DNA of 64,000 nucleotides from Holophaga sp. (GCA_016715205.1 JADKBC010000049.1:1-64000); one strand, 5' to 3'; shown: positions 13,875 through 23,067, numbered from the stretch's first letter. A program made the numbers and translations. Notes: generated by a model from the sequence alone, not told the origin.

Positions 13875-15281
13875 TCACATGTTCAGGGCGCGGCCGTACA
13901 CGGCGCGGGCAGCTTCGGGGAAGGCCTCGTTGAGCGTTGGATGAGGGTACATCGTGTGGATCAGCTCTTCCACGGTGTATTCACCACCCAGGAGCGCCAC
14001 GCTGCTGCTGATGAGCTCCGTGGCCTTGGGCCCCAGGATGTGGATGCCCAGGATTTCGCCGTACTGCTTGTCAGCCACGATCTTGATGAAACCGTAGGGC
14101 TCGCCCACGATGTTGGCCTTGGCCAGGGGCATGAAGGGGAAGCTGCCCACCAGCACATCCTTGCCCGCTTCCCGGGCCTTTTGCTCGGTCATGCCGATGC
14201 AGCCCACTTCGGGATCGCAATAGGTGCAACTGGGCACACGGTCGTAGTTGATGGGATGGGGATGCACATCCTTGCCCAGTTCCATGGCGGCGTGTTCGGC
14301 GGCGACAATGGCTTCGTCACTGGCCACATGGGCCAGCCAGGGGGTTTTCACGATATCGCCGATGGCGTAGAGGTTCGGCTCGGTGGTGCGCATCATGGCA
14401 TCGATTTCCACGAAGCCCCGATCCACCTTGGCCGCCGTGGCTTCCAGGCCCACGTTGGCCGTGACGGGGCCGCGCCCCACGGCCACCAGCAGATGGGTGC
14501 CTTCCACCACACCGCCCTTGTCGCCTTCAAGGTGGCAGACAACTTTGTCGTCATGGCGCTCGATGGAGGTGATCTTGGTCTTCACGCGGATATCCATCTT
14601 GTGGAGCTTGGTCAGCAGCTTGGCAAGTTCTTCACCCACGCTGGCGTCCTCGATGGGCAGGATGCGATCCATGAATTCCACCAGAGTGACCTTGGAACCC
14701 AGCCGTGCGAACACGGAGGCGAACTCCACACCGATGGCCCCCGCGCCCAGAATGACCAAGTGTTGCGGCACTTCCTGAAGATCCAGGATGTGATCGCTGT
14801 TGAGCACGCGCACGCCGTCGGTTTCCAGGCCGGGCAGGGCCTTGGGTACACTCCCAGTGGCCAAGATGATCTTTTTGGCCTCATGGATCTCACCGTCCAC
14901 GTCCACCCTGCCACCGCCCAGGAGCTTGCCCGTGCCCTTCAGCACGGTGACCTTGTTCTTTTTCATGAGGAACTCGATGCCCTTGCCATTCTTAAACACG
15001 ATCTTGTTCTTGCGGGCCACGATGGTGGCCAGGTCGGCCTTCAGGGCGCTGACATCCACGCCCGCGATGCCATATTCCTTCAGGCTGTGCATCTGTTCGA
15101 AACGGTGGGCGCTTTCCAGCCAGGTCTTGGCGGGGATGCAGCCCCGGCGCAGGCAGGTGCCCCCCAAACCCGCAGGGTCTTTTTCGACAATGGCGACATT
15201 CAGGCCGAGTTGAGCGCCGCGGATGGCGCCGATGTAGCCGCCGGGGCCGCTGCCGATCACGATGAGGTCGAAGGAAGCCAT
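13875..15281 (-). CDS. lpdA: Dihydrolipoyl dehydrogenase (E3)
   Basis: 468 residues, usual length for E3 of 2-oxoacid dehydrogenase complexes; it reoxidises dihydrolipoamide with NAD+. The FAD-binding motif IGSGPGGYIGAIRGAQLG is near residue 8. The redox disulfide GTCLRRGCIPAK follows at about 42. An NAD-binding GAGAIGVEFASVFARLG lies mid-protein. The C-terminal catalytic His-Glu is seen in HTMYPHPTLNEAF. I start at MASFDLIV, with AAGGAGA 5 bp upstream; a longer frame upstream lacks support. The E1/E2 genes are not in the window. Two small genes follow without gaps. Confidence 0.95.
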   Translation of the reverse strand: MASFDLIVIGSGPGGYIGAIRGAQLGLNVAIVEKDPAGLGGTCLRRGCIPAKTWLESAHRFEQMHSLKEYGIAGVDVSALKADLATIVARKNKIVFKNGKGIEFLMKKNKVTVLKGTGKLLGGGRVDVDGEIHEAKKIILATGSVPKALPGLETDGVRVLNSDHILDLQEVPQHLVILGAGAIGVEFASVFARLGSKVTLVEFMDRILPIEDASVGEELAKLLTKLHKMDIRVKTKITSIERHDDKVVCHLEGDKGGVVEGTHLLVAVGRGPVTANVGLEATAAKVDRGFVEIDAMMRTTEPNLYAIGDIVKTPWLAHVASDEAIVAAEHAAMELGKDVHPHPINYDRVPSCTYCDPEVGCIGMTEQKAREAGKDVLVGSFPFMPLAKANIVGEPYGFIKIVADKQYGEILGIHILGPKATELISSSVALLGGEYTVEELIHTMYPHPTLNEAFPEAARAVYGRALNM

Positions 15282-15411
15282 GGGTTCTCCTTGGGTGCAG
15301 ATCCTGGATGCGCGGCCCGGGGGAAAACTCCCATCCCAGGGCGCCGGGATGCTGGACCCCCATGATCCCACCTGAAGCGGCCCAACACCAAACTTCAGGT
15401 TGTTGGGTGCA

Positions 15412-16653
15412 ATGGCCGTTAAATCTCTGCAGCCCTTTCTCCTTAGTTGGCCCATGACTCCTTTGCCCTGGCTCACCCTCGACGCCCTCCAGGCTGGAGG
15501 TCTGCTGGCCTTGGCGGCGGCCTTTGCCACCGACGGCCTCCACCGCCGGGATCGGATGATGTTGTGGCTGGGGTTGTCCTGCCTGTTGATCTCCCTGCGA
15601 CATGCCACGGGCATTCTGGATGCTGCTGCCATCGTTTCCATCGGCACGGCCGATCGGCTGCAGAGTGGATTGGCCTCCCTGGGGTACTTGGCGATGATGC
15701 GGGCTCTGGTGATCGTGTTTCCTGCCTTTTACCCGCGCCGTCTGGTTCTGGGGATGACCCTGGGGTTGTTGCCGAACTTTCTGCGCTGCATTTTCCTGCC
15801 CCTGAGTGGCGATCTGGCGTTGGCCCTGCACCTGCTCACCGGTGCTGTGTATTTCACCGGATTCGGGTTGACCCTTGTGGCCATGGTAAAGGCCCATCGC
15901 GCCAAGGACCCCTTTGGGAAACGCCTACTGGCCGGTCTTTTGATTACCATGGCGCCCGCAGGTGTGGAGGTGGTGCTTCGGTTGGGGTTTGGTTTCCAGC
16001 TCCGGATCTCCGGCATCGGTATGATCCTCATGGCCATTTCCCTGGCCGCCTCCTGGTTCTGGGTGTTGACGTACGATCTGCAGTTCCGCATCAAGCACTT
16101 GCAAGCGGAGGTCGAGGCCTGGCGGTCACTCGTGCCCGGGGCTACCTGGCACACCAAGGAAGACTCGCCCCTCATGCAGGGGCTCTTTGGGGCCCAATGG
16201 GCCAAGCGCCTCGAGGAACGCATGCTGGGTACGGATGGCATCCATTACCGGGTCCATCGCACCCAGGCATCGACAGGCGCTGAGTTGGGCTGGCTCGAGG
16301 CTCGGCGGGAAAGTGATCCGAACTCCTTTCTTCGCGGCTGGACCATGGCGCTGGGCCTGGAGGATGGGGAAGACTTTCAGCGTATCCAGGGCTGGCTGCA
16401 ACGGTGGGGTGCCCAGGTGGAATCCTGGGGCATGATGCCTCCACGGGAGGGGCCCTACCCGAGCATCCTCCTCTGGCTGCGGGAACCGAGCATCCTTGCG
16501 GTGTGGCGGGAGGCTGACTTGGCCCGCCGTCGCTGTCGTTGGGTTCAGGTCGGCGGTCCGCGCCTAGAAGGCCCCCATGTGAGGCTCGAAGCTCCCCTCC
16601 AGGAGGAGGCACTTCGGAAGGCCCTACAGTCGTTGGTGGTCCTTCACCATTAA
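15412..16653 (+). CDS. Seven-TM membrane protein with cytoplasmic C-terminal domain
   Basis: About 413 residues. Some seven hydrophobic segments fill residues 15-220, followed by a helical stretch (FRIKHLQAEVEAWRSL) and a soluble region of about 190 residues. The layout resembles seven-TM sensor proteins, but I see no GGDEF, kinase or other known output motif in the C-terminal half. The start is uncertain: an ATG at 15412, a TTG just upstream, or MTPLPW at 15454. Its stop overlaps that of the convergent CDF-like gene. Function unknown. Confidence 0.6.
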   Translation: MAVKSLQPFLLSWPMTPLPWLTLDALQAGGLLALAAAFATDGLHRRDRMMLWLGLSCLLISLRHATGILDAAAIVSIGTADRLQSGLASLGYLAMMRALVIVFPAFYPRRLVLGMTLGLLPNFLRCIFLPLSGDLALALHLLTGAVYFTGFGLTLVAMVKAHRAKDPFGKRLLAGLLITMAPAGVEVVLRLGFGFQLRISGIGMILMAISLAASWFWVLTYDLQFRIKHLQAEVEAWRSLVPGATWHTKEDSPLMQGLFGAQWAKRLEERMLGTDGIHYRVHRTQASTGAELGWLEARRESDPNSFLRGWTMALGLEDGEDFQRIQGWLQRWGAQVESWGMMPPREGPYPSILLWLREPSILAVWREADLARRRCRWVQVGGPRLEGPHVRLEAPLQEEALRKALQSLVVLHH

Positions 16654-17303
16654 TGGCAGCCGCACCCGCCCGTAAAATCGGGTTTGCGGGCGGCCCGGAT
16701 ACCCGTGACGCCTTCCCGCCCGATGAAAAGGGCAAGGATTAGGGCTGCGGCTGAATCCACCCACCACAGGCTGGGCACCACCAAATAGAGCAGGCTGCCG
16801 GTGAAGAGCACCAGGGAGAGCTGAATGCAGGCCAGGCTGCAGGCCGCGTCTCCTTCCAGGGTACGGCTATCCAAGGCTTTCGCAGCGCGGCGTTTGGCTT
16901 GCCAGAGCCAGACCATGAAGGCCAGGCTGGCCGAGGAGACCATGAGCCCGGGAAGGGTGGTATCGGGGTGGTGGTGGGAAACCATCTGCAAGATGGAACC
17001 CAGGGCGATGCCAATGGCCAGCAATCCAAACAACACGCCGATGCTGAGGGCGGCGCGCCGTTCCCGCTGGAGGGCCGTGGTGGCGCACCCACTGCTTTCG
17101 CGCAGGCGCCAGAGCACGATTAGGGCCGATCCCACTTCAATGAAGCTATCCGCACCGAACCCGAACAGGGCCACGGAGTCGTCCATCACCCCAAAGCCCA
17201 TGGAAACCAGACCTTCCACCAGGTTGTAGCCGATGGTGAACAGGGCCAGGAAGCGAGCATAGGCAAGCCACGCAGGACGGGGTGCATCGGGAGTTGGGGG
17301 CAT
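16650..17303 (-). CDS. Cation-efflux (CDF-like) membrane protein, short form
   Basis: 217 residues with about six membrane segments. It resembles the transmembrane domain of cation diffusion facilitators: FALFTIGYNLVEGLVSMGFG, then SVALFGFGADSFIEVGSAL, with DS/E residues at the usual metal-site position. The cytoplasmic C-terminal domain is missing. The protein ends in GGCGCH, a possible metal-binding tail. AAGGA precedes the ATG. It is the last gene of the run trmH-like, IDH-type, HMGL-like, CDF-like, 21 bp after the preceding stop. Substrate not predictable. Confidence 0.75.
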   Translation of the reverse strand: MPPTPDAPRPAWLAYARFLALFTIGYNLVEGLVSMGFGVMDDSVALFGFGADSFIEVGSALIVLWRLRESSGCATTALQRERRAALSIGVLFGLLAIGIALGSILQMVSHHHPDTTLPGLMVSSASLAFMVWLWQAKRRAAKALDSRTLEGDAACSLACIQLSLVLFTGSLLYLVVPSLWWVDSAAALILALFIGREGVTGIRAARKPDFTGGCGCH

Positions 17304-17324
17304 CGGAAGTCCTTCGGCTCGGGT

Positions 17325-18221
17325 TCAGTATCCGAGGATTCCGGCATGATGCACCCGCCCGGGCATTTCTCGTCCGAAGAAGCGGGCGACTGCTTGGGCT
17401 ATATCAACGAGGGATGCGAGGTTAACGTCCGGCCGAAGGCCTTCCCGGTGCAGGCCATGAACCAGATCCTCGGTGGCCACATTGCCGGCCGCCACCTTGG
17501 TGAAAGGACAACCGCCGAGGCCTGCGAAGGAGGTCTCAAAGCACCGGGCGCCTGCTTCCCAGGCGGCATAGGTGTTGGCCATGCCCAGGCCATAGGTATC
17601 GTGGAAGTGCGCCGTGTAGCGGGCCGTGGGCTCCCACGCGAGAATGGCGCTAAAGAGGCGCTTTACCTGAGCTGGGTAGGCGTGACCGGCAGTGTCGGCC
17701 AAGCTGATGTTGGTGAGCCCGGCATCTAGATAGGCCCGCACGATTTCCAACACGCGGGATTCCGAAATACGTCCTTCGAAGCCGCATCCGAAGGCACTTT
17801 GCACTGAAACCTGCACGGCCTTACCTGCCTTTACGGCTTCTTGGGCCGTGGCGATGATGCGGGCTTGGGCTTCTGCCGTACCCATCCCGGTGTTTTTTTT
17901 GCTATGGGTATCGCTGGCGCTCACGCCCAGACAGAACAGCTCAACTCCGCACGCCAAGCCGCGTTCCAGGCCTTTTTCATTGAGCACGAGGCCGGACAAT
18001 ACGGCCGTATGAGGCTCCACAGAAAGGATGCGGAAGAGCTCATCCGTATCGGCCATCTGGGGCATTTTGTCGCCCCGCACGAAGGAGCCTACCTGCACCA
18101 TGTCCAGGCCGGAATTGGCCAGGATTCTCAGCCATTCAAGCTTGGTTTCGGTGGGAACCACCCTGGCTTCGGCCTGGAGGCCATCGCGGGGGCCAACTTC
18201 GTGGAGAAGGATTGCGGTCAT
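17325..18221 (-). CDS. Hydroxymethylglutaryl-CoA lyase-like enzyme
   Basis: 298 residues, the usual size for HMG-CoA lyase, a TIM-barrel enzyme cleaving HMG-CoA to acetyl-CoA and acetoacetate. Family marks: HEVGPRDGLQ near the N-terminus (metal Asp and catalytic Arg), SVQSAFGCGFEG, SLADTAGHAYPAQV, and AHFHDTYGLGMAN with the metal-binding His pair. FETSFAGLGGCPF near the end matches the catalytic-Cys GLGGCP loop. I start at MTAILLHE with GGAAAA upstream; a longer frame runs into the gene before. It follows an isocitrate-dehydrogenase-type gene by 25 bp. Leucine or acyl-CoA catabolism is possible; the exact substrate is not certain. Confidence 0.85.
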   Translation of the reverse strand: MTAILLHEVGPRDGLQAEARVVPTETKLEWLRILANSGLDMVQVGSFVRGDKMPQMADTDELFRILSVEPHTAVLSGLVLNEKGLERGLACGVELFCLGVSASDTHSKKNTGMGTAEAQARIIATAQEAVKAGKAVQVSVQSAFGCGFEGRISESRVLEIVRAYLDAGLTNISLADTAGHAYPAQVKRLFSAILAWEPTARYTAHFHDTYGLGMANTYAAWEAGARCFETSFAGLGGCPFTKVAAGNVATEDLVHGLHREGLRPDVNLASLVDIAQAVARFFGREMPGRVHHAGILGY

Positions 18222-18246
18222 GGGCTTTTCCAAAAGCGGTGTGCGT

Positions 18247-19365
18247 TTATAGCAGCTTCGCAATGGCCTCGCCCATCTCCAGGGTGGTCGCGCTGCCACC
18301 CATGTCGTAGGTGCGCACCTTGCCCTCGGCGATGACTTGGGCCACGGCCTTTTCCAGCCGCTCACCCTTTTCGGTTTCGCCCAGCCAATCGAGCATCATC
18401 TTGGCGGCGAGGATCGTGGCAATGGGGTTCACCTTGTACTGGCCCGCATACTTGGGCGCACTGCCGTGGCTGGGCTCGAACACGGCCAGTTTTTCACCGA
18501 TGTTGCCGCTGCAACCAAAGCCCAGGCCGCCCACCATCTGCGCCGCGAGATCGCTGATGATGTCGCCGAACAGGTTGGTGGCCACCATCACGCCGTAGTT
18601 CTTCGGGTTCTTCAGCATCCACATGGTGATGGCGTCCACGTTGGCATCATCCACCTGGATGCCTGGATATTCCTGGGCGATGCGCTTGCCGGTTTCCAGG
18701 AACATGCCTTCCGTGGCACGCACCACGTTGGCCTTGTGGATGATCGTGACCTTGGGATAGCCGAACTTCTTGGCGTATTCAAAGGCGGCCCGAATGATGC
18801 GGTCGCAGCCTTTCTGCGTGTTGATCTTGCAGGTGATCGCAAATTCGTCGCCGGGGATGTCGGCGAAATGGGCGAAGGGCTTGCTGTGTTTCTTCAGCAC
18901 TTCCTTGATTTCGTCGGGCACTGGCGTGAATTCCACCCCGGCATACAAATCCTCGGTGTTCTCCCGGAACACCACCATATCGATGCCCTCTTTGTAGTTC
19001 AGAGGATTGCCCGGGTAGGCCTTGCAGGGCCGCAGGCAGGTAAAGAGATCGAACATCTGGCGCATGCGTACGATGGGGCTGCGGTACACCAAACCTTTGC
19101 CTTGCAGTTCCGGGATAAGCTCTTTTTCGGCGTCCTTCACTGGCTTAGAGGTGATGGCGCCGAACATCGACGCATCGCAGTTCTTCAGAAGATCGATGGT
19201 GCGCTGGGGGAAGGATTCGCCTTCGGTGCACCAGAATTCCCAGCCGATATCGCCGTGAGGATACTCCGCGTCGAAATGGAGGGCATCAAGGCAGATGCGC
19301 GTGGCCTCCATGACTTCCACTCCGACGCCGTCACCCGGCAGCCATGCGATGCGGTATTTGGCCAT
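18247..19365 (-). CDS. Isocitrate/isopropylmalate dehydrogenase family enzyme (probable NAD-type isocitrate dehydrogenase)
   Basis: 372 residues of the beta-decarboxylating dehydrogenase family. Visible are the N-terminal WLPGDGVGVEVMEA, RENTEDLYAGVEF (substrate loop), VTIIHKANVVRATEGMF with the catalytic Lys, DANVDAITMWM, NLFGDIISDLAAQMVGGLG with metal Asp residues, and the cofactor loop FEPSHGSAPKYAG. The HGSAPKYAG loop and the length favour NAD-dependent isocitrate dehydrogenase over LeuB, but I cannot exclude isopropylmalate or homoisocitrate as substrate. GGAGA is 6 bp before the ATG. Second gene in the minus-strand run. Confidence 0.82.
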   Translation of the reverse strand: MAKYRIAWLPGDGVGVEVMEATRICLDALHFDAEYPHGDIGWEFWCTEGESFPQRTIDLLKNCDASMFGAITSKPVKDAEKELIPELQGKGLVYRSPIVRMRQMFDLFTCLRPCKAYPGNPLNYKEGIDMVVFRENTEDLYAGVEFTPVPDEIKEVLKKHSKPFAHFADIPGDEFAITCKINTQKGCDRIIRAAFEYAKKFGYPKVTIIHKANVVRATEGMFLETGKRIAQEYPGIQVDDANVDAITMWMLKNPKNYGVMVATNLFGDIISDLAAQMVGGLGFGCSGNIGEKLAVFEPSHGSAPKYAGQYKVNPIATILAAKMMLDWLGETEKGERLEKAVAQVIAEGKVRTYDMGGSATTLEMGEAIAKLL

Positions 19366-19413
19366 GGTTTTCTCCGTATTCAGGATGGTTGCCAAAAGGC
19401 TAGCACTGAATGC

Positions 19414-20190
19414 TCAGCCCTCCATCATGCGGAACATCAGAATCGCCCCGGCTGCAGCCACATTGAGGGAATCCACCTGGCGCGCCATGGGGATGGCCAC
19501 ATGACGGTGGCAGTGGGCTAGCCAAATTGGATCAAGACCATGCCCTTCGGGCCCGAGCACCAGCGCTGTGCGGTCAGCGGGCAGCCAGGCGCGTGCGTCC
19601 AGGGCGCTTGGCGTGAATGCCGCGCCGATCACCTCGCCCCCGCCCTGACACCACGCCTCCAGCAGGGGCCAAGGGTCCTCCCGTTGCCACACGGGCAGCG
19701 CCCATGCTGCGCCCATGGAGACCCGCACCGTGCGCCGTTCGAACACGGCCGGACCGCGCCCTGCCAGTACCCCGTCAAGGCCCAGGGCAGCGGCACTGCG
19801 CAAGATCAACCCGAGGTTGTCCACGTTGTCGACATGGGGCAGCACGACAATCCGGCGGGCACTTAGGAGGTCGGCTTCCGGCGGCTCTGGCGGGGTCGTC
19901 ACCGCGCACAGCACCCCACGATGAAAGGGGAAGCCAACCAACTCGTGCAGTTCGGGCTCTTCCAGGGTGAGCAGGACGGTGCCTTCCGGAAGGGGGCCAA
20001 GGCTCGCGGCGGCGTTCCTATAGGTCAGCACGGAGAGGACGGTCAGCTTGCCTTCTCGGGCCGCGGCCAGGGCCGATTCCACCAGGATGCGGCCTTCGCA
20101 CACAAAACAAGGGCCAGCCACTGAGTGCAGGGAGCCTTTGGCGCCATGCAGGTGGCGGTACGGGGAGAGATCGGATTCGAGTGGGATCAT
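19414..20190 (-). CDS. TrmH/SpoU-family RNA 2'-O-methyltransferase
   Basis: 258 residues. The N-terminal substrate-binding part (about 1-105) includes CEGRILVESALAAA. It is followed by the knotted SPOUT domain with the three family motifs: NVDNLGLILRSAAALG (1), LVLGPEGHGL (2) and IPMARQVDSLNVAAAGAIL (3). It should methylate a ribose in tRNA or rRNA using SAM; which nucleotide cannot be read from sequence. First gene of the run with the IDH-type, HMGL-like and CDF-like genes. Divergent from the beta-barrel-like gene at 20274. Confidence 0.88.
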   Translation of the reverse strand: MIPLESDLSPYRHLHGAKGSLHSVAGPCFVCEGRILVESALAAAREGKLTVLSVLTYRNAAASLGPLPEGTVLLTLEEPELHELVGFPFHRGVLCAVTTPPEPPEADLLSARRIVVLPHVDNVDNLGLILRSAAALGLDGVLAGRGPAVFERRTVRVSMGAAWALPVWQREDPWPLLEAWCQGGGEVIGAAFTPSALDARAWLPADRTALVLGPEGHGLDPIWLAHCHRHVAIPMARQVDSLNVAAAGAILMFRMMEG

Positions 20191-20273
20191 GCTGGTTCCA
20201 TCCTACCGGCACCGCCCTGGCTCGACACGGATGCCCATCGGGAGTGAAATGGAGGATCGAGACGGGAGCTCCA

Positions 20274-20858
20274 ATGCGAAAGATGCTGGTGTTCATGTTG
20301 TTGGGTACGGGCCTTTGGGCCCAGGATCTGGGCGGGCATTTTGGCCTGAACCTGTACGCCACCAACCCGTCAGATACCGCTGGCAAGCTCTACGACAATG
20401 GGTGGAAAGTGGCGATTCCCTTCTATTTCCGGGTGGGCAATCCGGTGGAAGGCCGCCTGCGGATCGAATTTGGCAAGTTCAACCAGGGCAGGCCACAGAT
20501 AGTGGCCAGCAGTGGGGAAACCGAGCAGATGAACGCCACCACGCGGCTGGTGGGTTACGACTGGCTGATCTCCCTGGGCCAGCGCCGGGAAACGGGTGCT
20601 GATCTCATTCTGGGGATCGGCGGCGCCCGCTGGTACCGGGACATCACGCACGCTTTTCCAAACGGTTCGGGGCAGCCGTCCTATCTGGAAACCGACGAGA
20701 AGGCCGCCTTTGCAGCCACCCTCGGCTTCCGGTTCCGATTCACCCGCAACCTGGCCCTGGAGCTTCATCAGGTCTTCACCAGCCTTCCGGGCAGCGACCG
20801 GGACTTCAAAGATGCTGAATTGAGTCATACCGCGCTAGGGCTTGCTCTGCGGATGTAG
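20274..20858 (+). CDS. Probable outer-membrane beta-barrel protein
   Basis: 194 residues starting MRKMLVFMLLGTGLWAQ, a Sec signal peptide cleaved near WAQ. The mature part has alternating polar/hydrophobic strands (RLRIEFGKFNQG, GADLILGIGGARWYRD, AAFAATLGFRFRFTRNLALEL), and ends in LGLALRM. That looks like an 8-stranded OmpA/OmpW-type barrel. GGGAG lies just before the ATG; longer upstream starts would destroy the signal peptide. Ligand or partner unknown. Confidence 0.7.
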   Translation: MRKMLVFMLLGTGLWAQDLGGHFGLNLYATNPSDTAGKLYDNGWKVAIPFYFRVGNPVEGRLRIEFGKFNQGRPQIVASSGETEQMNATTRLVGYDWLISLGQRRETGADLILGIGGARWYRDITHAFPNGSGQPSYLETDEKAAFAATLGFRFRFTRNLALELHQVFTSLPGSDRDFKDAELSHTALGLALRM

Positions 20859-20864
20859 ATTCTT

Positions 20865-22193
20865 TCAGGCCAGTTCCAGCAGTCGGTACAGCACTGCCTT
20901 CAATTCACCATCGTAATCCACGGGTTTCCGCTGCATGTGGGCGAAGCCTGCGGCCTTGGCCATCAGGGTGGTGCGGACATCGAGCGTGTCCGTGATCATC
21001 ACCACGGGTATCGAGCCGCAGCCGCTGGCTTTTTTGACCTTGCTTACAAACTCCTGGGCGTTGGCCGTGCCTACCTGCTGCTCGATGAGGATCAGGTGGG
21101 GGGGCGTGGTACGGCATAACTTGACGACCTCGATGAAGTTTTGTGCCTCCAGGATCTGTCTGAACCCATCCACGTGGAGGGTGCCTGCCAGGATGGCCCG
21201 ATCGAGATCATCCCGGATGATGATCAGGATGCGTTTGCCCCGTTTCTTGATCTGGAGCAGTCGCTCGCGGGTATCAGGACGCGCGGCGAGCAGATCTTCG
21301 TCGCAAGCCGTTTGGGTGGTGGCATCCAGCGCGGTGGTGGGTTCGAGTTCTTCGGGAATTTCCCAGGTTTCTTCCGGGGCCTGGAGTTCAGCGCCGGTGC
21401 CCAATTCCATGGCGGCGCGGCGGTGCTTCACGGGGAACCCCCGGGCAAAGGAGGGCAGTCGCCGGGTCATGACAGCGTGCAGGAGTTGGGTTTCCAGGCC
21501 GCCCAGACCCTCCAGCCTGAGCCCAAGCAGCACCCCGATGGGCGAAATCCGCATATGAGAAACCACCCCGCAGCACTCGATGGTGGGTGTATGCGGCAGG
21601 TTCTGAATGCGCACCACGGGTAGAGCGGTGCCCACCGTGAACAAATCAGGATTGATGGCGAGCTTGTGATCGTTGCCGATGGTGATGGCGCGATCGATGC
21701 GAATGCAAAGCCCTTCCATGCTCAGGTTCACCAACCGGCCAGTGGCACCTTTCCCTTCAAAAAAACCCTCCAGCACCGTGCAGGTGGCCTTTTCCCGAGG
21801 GCCAAATCGCGCCCTCATCTTGGCCCGGCGTTCGGCGTGGCTGATCTGTTTGGGCAGGGTGAAAAGGGCCCGCAGGTAACCTGCTCGTTCAATGAAATGG
21901 ACGGGAGTATCGAAACGCATTCCGTCCATGGAAAAGACCATATCCAGGATTGAGTTCGGCTGCAGATCGCCCGGCAAGGCCCGCTGGAGGAGCACGGTCA
22001 TCGTGCTGTCTTGCTCGTGCAGCAGATCGATTTTTCCACTCAGTGGGACGAAATCATCCTTGTGGACCCAGAACTGCACATTGGCGCCGAGTCGTGCCAA
22101 TTCCTCCAGATAGGCCAGGATCATGGATCGGTCCTTCAGGACCGGCTCTCCGGCAATTTCGTCCTTCGGTTTGAAAAGCCCCAGCAGTGCCAT
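20865..22193 (-). CDS. PilZ-domain protein with C-terminal pseudo-receiver (paralogue)
   Basis: 442 residues, same layout as the protein at 10507-11850. N-terminal brake-like region; PilZ domain with RAKMRARF (RxxxR) and NLSMEG (NxSxxG); Ala/Glu linker; CheY-like domain (about 320-440). In this copy the acidic pair is kept (IIIRDDLDR) but the phospho-acceptor position is Glu (LILIEQQVG), and Lys is kept in QRKPVD. So each paralogue has lost a different part of the phosphorylation site. Start taken at ATG 22193 with AAAGG 6 bp upstream rather than the TTG two codons earlier. It likely answers the diguanylate cyclase encoded nearby, which is inference. Confidence 0.8.
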   Translation of the reverse strand: MALLGLFKPKDEIAGEPVLKDRSMILAYLEELARLGANVQFWVHKDDFVPLSGKIDLLHEQDSTMTVLLQRALPGDLQPNSILDMVFSMDGMRFDTPVHFIERAGYLRALFTLPKQISHAERRAKMRARFGPREKATCTVLEGFFEGKGATGRLVNLSMEGLCIRIDRAITIGNDHKLAINPDLFTVGTALPVVRIQNLPHTPTIECCGVVSHMRISPIGVLLGLRLEGLGGLETQLLHAVMTRRLPSFARGFPVKHRRAAMELGTGAELQAPEETWEIPEELEPTTALDATTQTACDEDLLAARPDTRERLLQIKKRGKRILIIIRDDLDRAILAGTLHVDGFRQILEAQNFIEVVKLCRTTPPHLILIEQQVGTANAQEFVSKVKKASGCGSIPVVMITDTLDVRTTLMAKAAGFAHMQRKPVDYDGELKAVLYRLLELA

Positions 22194-22351
22194 GGTCAAC
22201 CTTTACATCTGTTGAATCGGCGGAAGAAGAACAAGTATTGAAATTCCACGGAAGATAGTTTGGTTATTTATTTTTGATCTTTTTTTTCAAACCCAGGGAA
22301 CGCTCCGTCAAGTTGTTTCATCCCACACCGCACATCTTAAAGGAGATGCAG

Positions 22352-23038
22352 ATGAAGCGATTTCTGGTAGCAGCGAGTGCGATGGTCCTGGGGCTTGGGG
22401 TTCATGCGGCTCAGGGGAAACACATTGCTCGCGCGGTTTTACAGGCAAAAACGGGCGCCACGGTGGCCTCTGTCCAAGCGGATGGTAGCGGTCGGGTAAG
22501 GTTTACCAATGTGCCTCCCGGGGAATACAAGCTGGTGCTGACCAACGCGGAGGGCCGTTCGGTCTCCGTGGGGGATTTGGATGGCGATGGCACCAACGAC
22601 ATCGTTATCGCGGGGGCCAATGTGGATCGCCCGCCCACGGGCACCTTTACGGATGCACCTGCCAAGGATGCTGCCAAGCAGCCCGCCTCCGGGCTCAGCG
22701 CAGGGAAGGTCAATGTGCAGGATATAAGCATCACCAAGCGGACGACCCCAGCGGGTGGCTCAGTTGTTTCACCTCGGGATGCCGCCAGCGGATTGCCCAC
22801 GGGCAGGCGCATGCACAAGCCTTATGCCTGCTTGGTGGATTGGGATGGCTCCATCAAGGGCGGGTTCCAGTCTGAACGGATGGCCCAGGCGGCGGGCGAG
22901 CAGTTGCCCGAGAACGCCAACGGGCGGTGTGCAATCAAAGTGCTGGTGGACGAGCAGCCAGGAACCATCGAAATCCTCAGTTTTTCCTGGGGAGTCTCCA
23001 ATCACACGAAGACAGGGCACGTAACGCTCATGAAATAG
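22352..23038 (+). CDS. Exported protein with Hcp-like sequence motifs
   Basis: 228 residues. Signal peptide MKRFLVAASAMVLGLGVHAA, preceded by AAGGAG at 7 bp. A short beta-rich segment (about 27-70, FTNVPPGEYKLVLTNAEGR) resembles a carboxypeptidase-regulatory/SdrD-like fold. DLDGDGTNDIVIAG is an FG-GAP/EF-hand-like calcium loop. Then AGKVNVQDISITKRT (about 138) and, near the C-terminus, IEILSFSWGVSN. Both of these look like stretches of type VI Hcp tube proteins, but in reversed order and without the full Hcp length. An AT-rich leader with T runs lies upstream (22255-22290). Function unknown; the Hcp resemblance is by eye. Confidence 0.6.
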   Translation: MKRFLVAASAMVLGLGVHAAQGKHIARAVLQAKTGATVASVQADGSGRVRFTNVPPGEYKLVLTNAEGRSVSVGDLDGDGTNDIVIAGANVDRPPTGTFTDAPAKDAAKQPASGLSAGKVNVQDISITKRTTPAGGSVVSPRDAASGLPTGRRMHKPYACLVDWDGSIKGGFQSERMAQAAGEQLPENANGRCAIKVLVDEQPGTIEILSFSWGVSNHTKTGHVTLMK

Positions 23039-23067
23039 GGGTTGCCCTGCTCCCGCGCGGAGTCACT

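Noticed and set aside
22255..22290. T-rich run resembling a terminator before the exported Hcp-like gene
   Set aside because: No stable stem precedes the T run; more likely an AT-rich promoter/leader region.
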